From Gammaproteobacteria bacterium (GTDB lineage: Bacteria; Pseudomonadota; Gammaproteobacteria; Eutrophobiales; Eutrophobiaceae), in the NCBI GenBank assembly GCA_021773235.1, contig JAJFKL010000019.1, positions 175,407 to 239,406 on the forward strand: DNA of 64,000 nt, written 5' to 3'. The translations under genes were made by a program, and so were the position numbers. The notes below the pieces were generated by a model. That model ran no database searches. It saw only the letters and a list, made by a program, of their open reading frames with translations, and had not been told where the DNA came from. Shown in pieces: positions 55,454 through 64,000 of this stretch (within the stretch, counting starts at the first letter, position 1; each line of letters starts with the position of its first letter).

Positions 55454-57796
55454 GTGAAAAAGTTCTTTATCTATCTCTTACCAGGGCTTGTTGTGGCCGT
55501 GATAACCATTTCTCTATATGTCTTGATCCCGTCACAATTTGAAATCTTCGATAACAAACTCCGAGACATGCTCTTTAAAAACCGTGGCACCATTGAGCAT
55601 TCTGGACAAGTTGTAATTATCGATATCGACGAGCGTTCACTTAAAGAAATAGGTCAGTTCCCTTGGAAGCGTAACGATGTGGCCAAGATGGTAAATAATT
55701 TAGGTGAAGCAGGAGTTATCGCTATAGGGTTTGATATCATGTTTCCAGAACCTGATAAATCATCCCCGCATCGCGTTATATCTGAGCTTGGTATCAATGA
55801 TATTGTGCCTAAGGAGAAACAGGTCAACTACGATGAGTTGTTGGCTTCTGCAGTAGCAACAACACCCACTGTTCTAGGATACACGTTTGATTTTGATGGG
55901 CGAGAAATCCATAAAAATAAAGAGGCTCCAAAAGTTCCAGTTACCTTTGTCAAAATAAATAAAGGGGAACATGAATTTATTCTTGAAGCTGATGGAGTCA
56001 TCACCAATATTCCAGTTATCCAAAATGCTTCACGCACCAGTGGATTTTTTAATGCAACACCTGATAGCGATGGCGTAATCAGATCTGTTCCACTTGTACT
56101 TACCTATGATTCCAATATCTACTCATCTCTTGCTCTGGAACTCGCTCGTATGGCTTTTCAAGAGGACAGCATTGATATTATTTATAATGACTTCGGCATT
56201 CAATCAATTAATTTTGGTGGTCGGGAAATACCAACTGATATATACGGTAGAGTTGCAGTTAATTTCAGAGGCCCGTCTTCTACTTTTGACTACATCCCCG
56301 CGGTTGATATCATCAAAGGGGACTTCAATACTGCTGATTTAGAAGGCAAGATTGTGCTTATTGGTACCTCAGCAGCAGGGCTCCTTGATTTAAGAATCAT
56401 GCCTTTTGATGCTGTTTATCCAGGAGTAGAAGTGCATGCGAATGTAATCGACAACATTATTGCGGGCGATTTCATTCATCTCCCCGCTGATATAGCACCT
56501 GGAATTAATATAGTCATGATTCTCATTGTAGCAATCGTTGTTGTTATGGCTATTGGATACTCTAATGCTTTGGCTCTCCCATTTATCATTGCTGCTACCG
56601 CATTTTTACTGCTTTACTTTATTAACCATCTACTCTTTACTGAGGGAATAATCGTAAGTATTTTCTATCCCCTCTTCACTTTGGTATTAAGCGCCTTGGC
56701 GTCAATTAATACTGGCTATTTCTTTGAAACCAGACAAAAAAATCTTATCAGAGGCAAGTTTGCCTCTAAAGTATCCCCGCAAGTCATGGAAGATATCATC
56801 AAAAATGCGGCTAGTGGTAAGGATGCTTTTATCGCCAAGGAACATGAGATTTCCGTTACCTTTTCTGATGTGCGTAACTTCACCAATATTTCTGAAGCTG
56901 CGGGTGATGCCAATACTTTAATTCAGTTTCTAAATCAATACATGGATGAAATGACTCAAATCATCACGAAGTCTGAAGGCACCGTCGATAAATTTATCGG
57001 CGATGCGATCATGTCATACTGGAACGCCCCCGCGACTGTAAAAAATCATACCGAGAAGTCCGTTGACGCAACGCTTGATCAGATCCACGCGGTAGCCCCG
57101 CTTAATGTAAAGGTAAAACAAGATGAGCGTTTTACCAGCATATGTAAGATGGCCGAAGATATGGGAGTCGAACCCATTGAAATTGGCATTGGCATTAACG
57201 TAGGTGTCGCAACGATTGGCGAAATGGGTAGCAGTGGACGTAGTGACTACACTGCGATTGGAGACCCTATCAATTTAGGCGCACGTCTTGAGGCACTCTG
57301 TAAGCATTATAATTCCATGTGCAACATTTCAGGACAAGTCAAAGAGCGTATCCCACAAGATAAATATATCTTTAGATTTCTGGATCTCGTTACTGTTAAG
57401 GGACAGTCGATTCCTGTTGAGATATGGCAAATAGTCGACTACGCCGATCTATCTAAGACACAATGGAATACGCCTCTCTTTTTAGCACGTTCAGTTTCAT
57501 ATGATTCAGATGTTGAAGGTAATACGATTATCTCGAGTTCTGATAGTGATATAAGTGGTGCGGTAGAAAAACAGCGATTATTTGATGAGCTGGAATATTA
57601 CGATAGCGGCATCAAGGCTTATAAAGAAGCAAGATTTGAAGATGCATTAAAGATCTTCCGGGATATTCAGGACAACTGGCCTGATAAGACCAATAAGAAT
57701 ATCTACAATATGTATATTGAACGATGTGAGCACTATATTGAAGAACCACCTGGTGACGACTTTAATGGTGTCTTCGTGCATAAGACAAAGGGTTAG
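55454..57796 (+). CDS. CHASE2-domain class III adenylate cyclase
   Basis: The 780-residue protein has an N-terminal membrane helix, an extracytoplasmic CHASE2 sensor (about 30-320; VVIIDIDERSLKEIGQFPWKRN...GFDIMFPEPD), three closely spaced membrane helices (about 350-430) and a cyclase domain (about 460-665). The cyclase keeps metal Asp in VTFSDVRNFT and FIGDAIMSYW, adenine-reading Lys (TVDKF) and Asp (SDYTAIGD), and catalytic Asn/Arg (INLGARLE), so it should make cAMP. A TPR-like C-terminal tail follows. GTG start with AGGAG upstream. Confidence 0.93.
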   Translation: MKKFFIYLLPGLVVAVITISLYVLIPSQFEIFDNKLRDMLFKNRGTIEHSGQVVIIDIDERSLKEIGQFPWKRNDVAKMVNNLGEAGVIAIGFDIMFPEPDKSSPHRVISELGINDIVPKEKQVNYDELLASAVATTPTVLGYTFDFDGREIHKNKEAPKVPVTFVKINKGEHEFILEADGVITNIPVIQNASRTSGFFNATPDSDGVIRSVPLVLTYDSNIYSSLALELARMAFQEDSIDIIYNDFGIQSINFGGREIPTDIYGRVAVNFRGPSSTFDYIPAVDIIKGDFNTADLEGKIVLIGTSAAGLLDLRIMPFDAVYPGVEVHANVIDNIIAGDFIHLPADIAPGINIVMILIVAIVVVMAIGYSNALALPFIIAATAFLLLYFINHLLFTEGIIVSIFYPLFTLVLSALASINTGYFFETRQKNLIRGKFASKVSPQVMEDIIKNAASGKDAFIAKEHEISVTFSDVRNFTNISEAAGDANTLIQFLNQYMDEMTQIITKSEGTVDKFIGDAIMSYWNAPATVKNHTEKSVDATLDQIHAVAPLNVKVKQDERFTSICKMAEDMGVEPIEIGIGINVGVATIGEMGSSGRSDYTAIGDPINLGARLEALCKHYNSMCNISGQVKERIPQDKYIFRFLDLVTVKGQSIPVEIWQIVDYADLSKTQWNTPLFLARSVSYDSDVEGNTIISSSDSDISGAVEKQRLFDELEYYDSGIKAYKEARFEDALKIFRDIQDNWPDKTNKNIYNMYIERCEHYIEEPPGDDFNGVFVHKTKG

Positions 57797-57868
57797 AGCT
57801 ACAGAATAAAGACTATAACGCAGGTCCGGCTCGTCTTTTATATTAACGGATATCTAAAATACTAGAAA

Positions 57869-57944
<76 letters not shown>

Positions 57945-57959
57945 ATTATTACGGTGAAC

Positions 57960-57999
57960 AAAAAAGACGCGTATTAAACCGGTCTGAAACGGTTTCGTC
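57960..57999 (-). terminator. Possible intrinsic terminator of the argH-yggX operon
   Basis: On the complementary strand, 13 bases after the yggX stop, GACG...CGTC encloses AAACCG...CGGTTT, and the outer stem is followed directly by TTTTTT. The interrupted stem makes this a moderate call. It would separate yggX from tRNA-Phe. Confidence 0.45.
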
Positions 58000-58012
58000 A
58001 AGCTGTCGTTTA

Positions 58013-58282
58013 TTACTCTGGGGCATTGAATTCTTTCGGTACTTCTGAACCGCCACCAAAGAAGTATTTTTCCATCTCTTCTTCTAGGAATTTTCGTGCT
58101 TTTGGCTCTATCGGCGTCAATCTGTTCTCATTAATCAATATAGTTTGATGCCCCAACCACATTTTCCAGGCTTCTTTTGAAACCCCCTCATAGATTCGCT
58201 TTCCGAGTTCACCAGGATATGGCAGCGTTGCTAATCCCTCTGCCTCTTTATCAAGCTTTATACAATGTACATTACGACTCAT
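58013..58282 (-). CDS. yggX: Probable Fe(2+)-trafficking protein YggX
   Basis: The 89-residue protein starts [43 protein letters not shown], with the family's conserved Cys7 and [11 protein letters not shown]. It protects Fe-S clusters from oxidation and helps iron supply. It overlaps the mutY end by 11 bases, the usual mutY-yggX coupling; MutY itself needs an Fe-S cluster. Confidence 0.96.
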   Translation of the reverse strand: MSRNVHCIKLDKEAEGLATLPYPGELGKRIYEGVSKEAWKMWLGHQTILINENRLTPIEPKARKFLEEEMEKYFFGGGSEVPKEFNAPE

Positions 58283-59345
58283 TTAATACTGACCTCTTCT
58301 TATTCAAATCTTTCAATATATTGACGACTGGTGTCGGGAAACCTAGTTTAGAATCATCTGAAATGTCTAACCAGGTTGATAGTTTTGCATCATTTACTCT
58401 GTTTGTCTGTCCCTTTAGTGTTATGTGAACCGGCTTGATTAAGAGATGAAAATGACTAAATGTATGCTTAAAACTGTCATATTCAACTTTATTTTTAATC
58501 TTGTAGCCATAAAGCTCATTAATTGTCTTTTCAACGGCTTGATCTGTCGAAAATTCTGGAAAGCACCATAAACCACCCCAAATTCCGCTTGGCGGTCGTT
58601 GCTCTAGCAAGATCTCTCCATTGTTATTTTCTATTATTGCGAATATCGCTTCTCGCTTAGGCAAAACGGCTTTGGACTTCGAACTAGGAAAGTCATGCTG
58701 TCTTAGTGAGTTGTATGCAAAACAATCGTCTTGCAATGGACAAGCTTCACACTCAGGGTTTCGTCGCGTACATAATGTCGCTCCCAGATCCATAATTGCC
58801 TGTGTATAGTCAGCGACTAATTTTTTCGGTGTATGCCGCTCAGCGTAAGACCAAAGCTTGGTTTCAACCTCCTTCTTTCCAGGCCAACCTTCAACACCAT
58901 GATAGCGGCTTAAAACTCTTTTAACATTGCCATCTAAAATCGGACATCGTTGATGAGATGCCAGTGACAATATCGCACCAGCAGTTGAGCGCCCGATACC
59001 AGGCAAGCTTATTAAACTATCAAGTGCTTCTGGAAATGCGCCCTTAAAATCCTCAACAACAATCTTCGCTGTCTTATGTAAATTTCTCGCACGTGCATAA
59101 TAACCGAGCCCGGTCCAATGATGGAGTACATCATCCTGTGGTGCATTAGCCAAGGTCACAACATCAGGAAAGCTTTCTTGAAACCGATTGTAATACGGAA
59201 TGACTGTTGCAACCTGTGTCTGTTGCAACATGATCTCCGACACCCAGACCCGATAGGGCGTACGATCATGTTGCCAAGGTAGATCATGCCGACCCGATTT
59301 ATTGAACCAGACTAACAGTCGATCTGAAAATTGATCATCAGCCAC
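58272..59345 (-). CDS. mutY: A/G-specific adenine glycosylase MutY
   Basis: The 357-residue glycosylase has the helix-hairpin-helix [16 protein letters not shown]. It has a 4Fe-4S loop [17 protein letters not shown], and a C-terminal NUDIX-like domain ([22 protein letters not shown]) that recognises 8-oxoguanine. It removes A mispaired with 8-oxoG. The start [15 protein letters not shown] is typical. It lies 12 bases after the asmA gene. Confidence 0.97.
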   Translation of the reverse strand: MADDQFSDRLLVWFNKSGRHDLPWQHDRTPYRVWVSEIMLQQTQVATVIPYYNRFQESFPDVVTLANAPQDDVLHHWTGLGYYARARNLHKTAKIVVEDFKGAFPEALDSLISLPGIGRSTAGAILSLASHQRCPILDGNVKRVLSRYHGVEGWPGKKEVETKLWSYAERHTPKKLVADYTQAIMDLGATLCTRRNPECEACPLQDDCFAYNSLRQHDFPSSKSKAVLPKREAIFAIIENNNGEILLEQRPPSGIWGGLWCFPEFSTDQAVEKTINELYGYKIKNKVEYDSFKHTFSHFHLLIKPVHITLKGQTNRVNDAKLSTWLDISDDSKLGFPTPVVNILKDLNKKRSVLNES

Positions 59346-59357
59346 GATAATTAATAG

Positions 59358-62300
59358 TTAGAATAATTTATCAAATAACTTTTTAGCGCCTTTATTAATT
59401 AAGTCATCTACTGGGTCTACTGGCTGAGCTTGTTGTGGTTCTTCTGCCGGTGCTGGCTCGGCAACCTGTTGTTCCGGAGTTGCCTCAGGCGCTGCCTGTT
59501 GTGGCGCGGGAGCGGCTTCTTTCTTAAGCCCAGGAAGTTTAATACCCAACTTATCCAGTTTATCGCCAATCGCTTCTTGTACTTTATCTTGTACAGCTCC
59601 TTTCAACACAGCCTTAGCTATGTCACCCACATCAGGGATACATTTTTTATCAACGATCTTTCCTCTGCATTTAATTCCTAGACCATAACCACCAAGGTTA
59701 TATCGTTCATCTCCAGATGTCGCGCTGGCAGCATCGACTTCAGCCTTCAAGTTATATTTCCATGTCTCATCGTTAAGATTAATCAACATTCCTTTTCCTG
59801 TAACGTTAAAACCAGGCGCCGCCATTAATAGATCGTCGTTATCTACAATGCCATTTTTTATATCCAATGTAGCCGTTAGTGCATTGAAGATAGTGTCACC
59901 TTTTGTATTGAATGAGCTGAAACGTTTAGACTCAATCATTACTTCAAGTTGTCTCAGTGTTTTAGCAATATCCACTCCTTTTAACACACCATCATTAAAG
60001 GCTATATCGCCATTACCCGATAATCTGCTTTTCAATACATTCGTATCTGCACCGGATGAGTTTAATGCTAGCTTGATATTCGCCTCGCCTAACAAGTCAG
60101 CTTTGCCTGTTACATCGGTCAATAAGGGTTCTGTTTGCACGCCTGTAAGACTGGTATTGATCGTTAACTTTGGTTCTTTACCTTTTGCATCGAGATAAAT
60201 ATCACCCGCATAAGCACCTTCATAAAGTTTGGCAGCGATAGGATTTAGTTTAATGTCGCCTTGATCAGCACGGATACTTAATTCCATATCTGTGAGTTTT
60301 GCATTTGATATAACAAACTCACCCATAACAAAGTCACCTTTGATCTTAATAGCGCGCAAGGTTTCGACTGGTATTTTTGTCGCAACTCCAGCGGCAACGG
60401 TTTCGGGAGTCGCAGCTGTAGTTGTCTTTTTATCGGTTGCTGGTGGCAGATAACGATCGGCATTTAATTTATCGACACCTAAACCAAATTCAATATCCAA
60501 AGGCGACATACTCTTAAGATTGATATCGCCTTGTAAGCGTGTTTCATCTAACTCTGCCTTCAAGCCTTTTAGATTAATACTGCTACCAGTACCACTAAAT
60601 GAGGCCGATAATGCAACACGTTTTAATACTTTTGGATCTGCTGTGACAGGTACTTCCTGATTTAAAGTTTTCATGAATTGACGTAAGTCAAAGGGCGCGA
60701 GAGCGATATCACCCGACAAGGAAGGTTCCGTTTTAAAATGTGTCGCCTTGATGTTTCCTTTCATATCAAGCCCAAGACCTGAAACACTTAATCCGCTCAG
60801 ATCAAATATTTCTTTCTCTAGATTAATATTTGAATCTGCTTTTACCAATAGTTTTACAGGCGAATTGGGTATTTTCTTTCCCGCAAAAACTACGTCTAGC
60901 GAAAGCGGCTTCAAACTTAAATTTGTCGTATTACCATTAATACCGGTGTTCAAATCGATTGTTTGTAGTACCTCGGCAAGATCAGCCTGTCCCATCGCTC
61001 TTAATAAAGGCTTGGGGCTCTTACTGGTAATAGAAAAATTACCACCCATATTGCCACTGCTTTTTTGTATATTATCGCCTTTTAAATTTCCGCTAATAGT
61101 AAAGCCAAGCGCATTCGCGGCAAGTGAAGGCAAATCTACCTTGCCTGATTTCATGTCGGCATTAAAACGCGTATCGATTTTAAACTTTTTATCTTTTATC
61201 TTACCTAGATCGCTTGCGAGCGCAGGCAAACCACTGTCTTTCGGCTGAAAGGCACTTGCGATTTGAATTAACAAAGGCAGATCTGGGCCATTTGCTTTTA
61301 ATTCACCACTGATTGAAGGTGTATCGCTACTGACTTGCTTGGCGTTCAATTTAGCCGTCGTCGTCATCCCTAGTGCCTTGATCGATAAACTCGGAATATC
61401 TACCGCACCGGTTTTTAAATCTGCATCGAAATCAGCTGTTATATCAAAAGCCTTTGGCGCAGCACTAAGTTGCTTGGATAGTGTTTTTAAATCTTGTGTG
61501 CCATCACCTGTAAACTGAGCTGCAATTTTAATTAATGTAGGTAAGTTCGGTCCGCTTGCCTTTAACTTGCCTTTTGCCGCAGGTGTGTCTGACTTTACAT
61601 TACGAGCGACTACTTCAGCCGTAACCTTATTACCTAATACACTGAGGTCTAGCTTCGAGATATCAATATCATTCCTGCTCATATCAGCATTGAATGCTGT
61701 ACTCAAATTAAATGTCTTATCTGACATTTTTGCCAACTGACTGGCAAGCGGTTCAATTTCAAGTATCTTGAATAGCTGTGGTAGATCTTTTCCTGCAACA
61801 TCAACATTACCGTTAACTTGTGGTTTACCCGAAAGTATCTCCGCTGCATCAATCTGACCTTTAATTTCTGTATCAAATGCACTGAATAGAAGATCTTTGA
61901 TCTGAGCAGTTTCTTTATTCACATCCACATTGATTTCAGAACTCAACTTTATTACTGCTGCCCCACCTGGTATTTCTTTTCCTTTAACCTTTGCTTCCAA
62001 TAGCATCGGTTTTAAAGTTAGGACATCGCCACCATTTGCATAAGCGACAGTGCCTTTAAACTTAATTGCAGATGACAACGCTGGTTTTGAAGCTGCGGCA
62101 TTTAATGATGCTGTAATATCAATAGGCTCACCTAGTTTTAATTCTCCAGTGGTAATATTTGCATCAGAGATTTTGTATTCCACATTTTGCTGCTTATCAT
62201 TCCAATGGATGTTGGCGTCTTTTATATCAATACCACCCAATACCAGTGCAGCTAATGGCGTGCCCTCACTACTGCTGGCAGAATCTCCTGCTTTAGGCTT

Positions 62301-62696
62301 GACCATGTCATCCCAATTGGTCACGCCATCTGCATTTTTAGCCAAATTAATGTTTGCACCATGCAATACCAGCGTATCCATCTCTAATTCTTTGCGCAGG
62401 AGCGGCATCAACTTTGCGCGGACCTTGATGGTTTTTGTTTGTAGAAAAGGCGCTTCACCAAAACCTTTAGCATTACTCAAACTAACACCTTCGACATCTA
62501 GCCCTAACCAAGGGTAAAAAGTCAGGCCGATATTACCGTCTATATGTAGGTCACGACCCGTTTCTTCCTTTACCTTGCTCGCGATCGTGTCTTTGTAGTC
62601 GTTTGGATCGAGGTAGGCCAATGTAATAGCAACAGCACCTATAGCAATAACGCCTAAAACACCTAAGCCTAGAATCAGTTTAATAAGAAATTTCAT
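59358..62696 (-). CDS. AsmA-family protein with internal repeats
   Basis: The 1112-residue protein has an N-terminal membrane anchor (LIKLILGLGVLGVIAIGAVAITLAYL). It has the AsmA start (LDPNDYKDTIASKVKEETGRDLHIDGNIGLTFYPWLGLDVEGVSLSN), a long beta-rich middle and a C-terminal AsmA region (GNGDIAFNDGVLKGVDIAKTLR). A Pro/Gln/Ala-rich tail closes it. AsmA-like proteins form bridge-like grooves that move lipids between the membranes. About 300-580 hold at least three repeats of about 105 residues (GPDLPLLIQIA ... ADLKTGAVDIPSLS). It is between argH and mutY in one operon. Confidence 0.9.
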   Translation of the reverse strand: MKFLIKLILGLGVLGVIAIGAVAITLAYLDPNDYKDTIASKVKEETGRDLHIDGNIGLTFYPWLGLDVEGVSLSNAKGFGEAPFLQTKTIKVRAKLMPLLRKELEMDTLVLHGANINLAKNADGVTNWDDMVKPKAGDSASSSEGTPLAALVLGGIDIKDANIHWNDKQQNVEYKISDANITTGELKLGEPIDITASLNAAASKPALSSAIKFKGTVAYANGGDVLTLKPMLLEAKVKGKEIPGGAAVIKLSSEINVDVNKETAQIKDLLFSAFDTEIKGQIDAAEILSGKPQVNGNVDVAGKDLPQLFKILEIEPLASQLAKMSDKTFNLSTAFNADMSRNDIDISKLDLSVLGNKVTAEVVARNVKSDTPAAKGKLKASGPNLPTLIKIAAQFTGDGTQDLKTLSKQLSAAPKAFDITADFDADLKTGAVDIPSLSIKALGMTTTAKLNAKQVSSDTPSISGELKANGPDLPLLIQIASAFQPKDSGLPALASDLGKIKDKKFKIDTRFNADMKSGKVDLPSLAANALGFTISGNLKGDNIQKSSGNMGGNFSITSKSPKPLLRAMGQADLAEVLQTIDLNTGINGNTTNLSLKPLSLDVVFAGKKIPNSPVKLLVKADSNINLEKEIFDLSGLSVSGLGLDMKGNIKATHFKTEPSLSGDIALAPFDLRQFMKTLNQEVPVTADPKVLKRVALSASFSGTGSSINLKGLKAELDETRLQGDINLKSMSPLDIEFGLGVDKLNADRYLPPATDKKTTTAATPETVAAGVATKIPVETLRAIKIKGDFVMGEFVISNAKLTDMELSIRADQGDIKLNPIAAKLYEGAYAGDIYLDAKGKEPKLTINTSLTGVQTEPLLTDVTGKADLLGEANIKLALNSSGADTNVLKSRLSGNGDIAFNDGVLKGVDIAKTLRQLEVMIESKRFSSFNTKGDTIFNALTATLDIKNGIVDNDDLLMAAPGFNVTGKGMLINLNDETWKYNLKAEVDAASATSGDERYNLGGYGLGIKCRGKIVDKKCIPDVGDIAKAVLKGAVQDKVQEAIGDKLDKLGIKLPGLKKEAAPAPQQAAPEATPEQQVAEPAPAEEPQQAQPVDPVDDLINKGAKKLFDKLF

Positions 62697-62711
62697 TTCA
62701 CTTTACCTGTG

Positions 62712-64000
62712 TCATTTATTTAGTTTTTTTCTAAGACGTTTAATGGCTGCCTTAACTTGTTTTGGTGCCGTCCCGCCAACATGGTTTCGAGCGGACACCG
62801 ATCCTTCGAGTTCTAATACCGCATAGACATCATCTTTGATGACCTTACTGAATTGTTGAAGTTCAGGCAGCGTTAATCCAGACAATTCCTTTTCATGTTG
62901 AATCGCAAATTGAACGGTCTTGCCAACGACTTCATGTGCATCTCTAAAGGGCATGCCTTTTACCACTAAATAGTCTGCGAGATCTGTTGCCGTAGCAAAA
63001 CCCGCTGCCGCTGCCCTATACATCGTTTCGTGGTTTACTTTTATTGTTGGTATTAAACCCGCATAGGCGATCAGTGACATCTTTACCGTATCAATCGCAT
63101 CAAATAAACATTCCTTGTCTTCCTGATTGTCTCGGTTATAAGCGAGCGGCTGAGCCTTCATCAAAGTAAGTAATGCCATCAAATCACCATACACACGACC
63201 CGTCTTACCTCTGACTAACTCCGGAATATCAGGGTTTTTCTTCTGCGGCATAATAGACGAACCCGTACACCAGGCATCGCCTAGATCAATAAAGCCACTA
63301 GCCTGCGACATCCAAATGACCAGCTCTTCTGAAAACCGGGATAAATGCATCATGATCAAACTCGCAGCCGCCGTAAATTCTATTGCAAAATCACGGTCAC
63401 TAACTGAATCCAGTGAGTTTTGCGTGATGCCATCAAAACCTAACTCTTTGGCAACCATATTTCGATCAATTGGATAGCTTGTGCCCGCGAGCGCCGCAGA
63501 ACCAAGCGGCAACAAATTAAGCCTTTTTCGGCAATCCTGCAGACGTGATCGATCACGCAATAGCATTTCGGCCCAAGCCAGTAAATGATGGCCAAAGGTG
63601 ACCGGTTGCGCAGATTGAAGATGTGTAAAACCGGGCATAATGGTATCAATATGATCATCTGCTAACGTTAATAATGCATTCAATACCGCATCAATTTGAT
63701 CGCAAATCAGGTCAATTTCATCACGGCAATACAAACGGATATCAGTCGCAATTTGATCGTTTCTTGAACGGCCGGTATGTAATTTTTTACCCACATCACC
63801 GATATGGGCGACCAAGGCCGTCTCAATGTTCATATGAACGTCTTCAAGGGCAGTTAACCATTGAAACTCGCCGCTTTTGATCTCTTTCTCAATCTTCTTC
63901 AAGCCACGGATAATCTGAGCGCTTTCCCTTCCAGAGATAACGCCAACCTCGCCCAGCATGCGTACGTGAGCTATTGAACCCATGATGTCATAATGGGCCA
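62712..64000 (-). CDS. argH: Argininosuccinate lyase, 5' end cut by window edge
   Basis: The 3' part of argH is present. The codons before the apparent Met (63983) read HYDI and align with the family HDIAGSIAHA stretch, so the coding region continues past the right edge and the Met is internal. Signatures: [13 protein letters not shown] (after HTG), TTxTHLQ-type [16 protein letters not shown] and the active-site loop [12 protein letters not shown]. It cleaves argininosuccinate to arginine and fumarate. It heads the argH-asmA-mutY-yggX group. The missing part is about 40 residues. Confidence 0.96.
   Translation of the reverse strand, partial: AHYDIMGSIAHVRMLGEVGVISGRESAQIIRGLKKIEKEIKSGEFQWLTALEDVHMNIETALVAHIGDVGKKLHTGRSRNDQIATDIRLYCRDEIDLICDQIDAVLNALLTLADDHIDTIMPGFTHLQSAQPVTFGHHLLAWAEMLLRDRSRLQDCRKRLNLLPLGSAALAGTSYPIDRNMVAKELGFDGITQNSLDSVSDRDFAIEFTAAASLIMMHLSRFSEELVIWMSQASGFIDLGDAWCTGSSIMPQKKNPDIPELVRGKTGRVYGDLMALLTLMKAQPLAYNRDNQEDKECLFDAIDTVKMSLIAYAGLIPTIKVNHETMYRAAAAGFATATDLADYLVVKGMPFRDAHEVVGKTVQFAIQHEKELSGLTLPELQQFSKVIKDDVYAVLELEGSVSARNHVGGTAPKQVKAAIKRLRKKLNK

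Noticed and set aside
62712..63983. Complete argH starting at the Met at 63983
   Set aside because: The upstream codons HYDI continue the conserved family sequence, so this Met is internal and the gene is cut by the window edge.

Overview
The window is a chromosome segment of a low-GC (AT-rich) gammaproteobacterium. The blocks mrcA/pilMNOPQ-aroK-aroB-dgt-damX-gltB-gltD, priA...argS-SPOR, thiS-thiG-trmB and argH-asmA-mutY-yggX follow gene orders familiar from Pseudomonas and other Gammaproteobacteria. A methylene-tetrahydromethanopterin dehydrogenase gene (mtdB) suggests C1 metabolism of the kind found in methylotrophs and some sulfur bacteria. The genus cannot be fixed from the sequence alone.

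Region 1 (1-15 kb) is a mosaic of short, mostly monocistronic genes: a YHS lipoprotein, tRNA-Cys, a double cupin, an Ada-type regulator/methyltransferase, a TlpA-like thioredoxin, an AhpD-like protein, an SDR, DUF2147, a macrodomain, a diguanylate cyclase, yaaA, mtdB, a PP2C phosphatase, a DsbA-like protein, PsiE and a large propeller lipoprotein. Region 2 (15.2-20.3 kb) is a co-directional accessory island: a serine hydrolase, a small membrane protein, an M48 metallopeptidase fused to a complete type IV pilin domain, a zinc-ribbon membrane protein, a PD-(D/E)XK nuclease-like protein, and a two-gene Pycsar anti-phage module (PycTM effector and PycC pyrimidine cyclase). Region 3 (20.3-24.2 kb) holds a YciI-like protein, a GNAT-like protein, a fatty-acid-hydroxylase-family protein and an XRE regulator. 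It is punctuated by two copies of a composite hairpin repeat whose loops have been invaded by tiny palindromic modules.

Region 4 (24.2-48.7 kb) is core: glutamate synthase, shikimate genes, the type IV pilus alignment/secretin operon, PBP1a, PriA, a rhodanese and ArgS. A 163-bp hairpin MITE with a 4-bp target duplication sits in front of argS. Region 5 (48.7-57.8 kb) mixes a signalling group (Ser/Thr kinase with cyclic-nucleotide-binding domain, CheY-like receiver, MBL hydrolase, CHASE2 adenylate cyclase) with thiS-thiG-trmB and cysQ/yrfG. A tRNA-Gly(CCC) gene here is split in its T arm by about 105 bp of the same micro-repeat family. Region 6 (57.9-64 kb) is tRNA-Phe and the argH-asmA-mutY-yggX operon; argH runs off the right edge.

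The most notable items are the Pycsar pair and its neighbouring island, the peptidase-pilin fusion, the micro-hairpin modules with constant core and compensating stems, and the interrupted tRNA gene.
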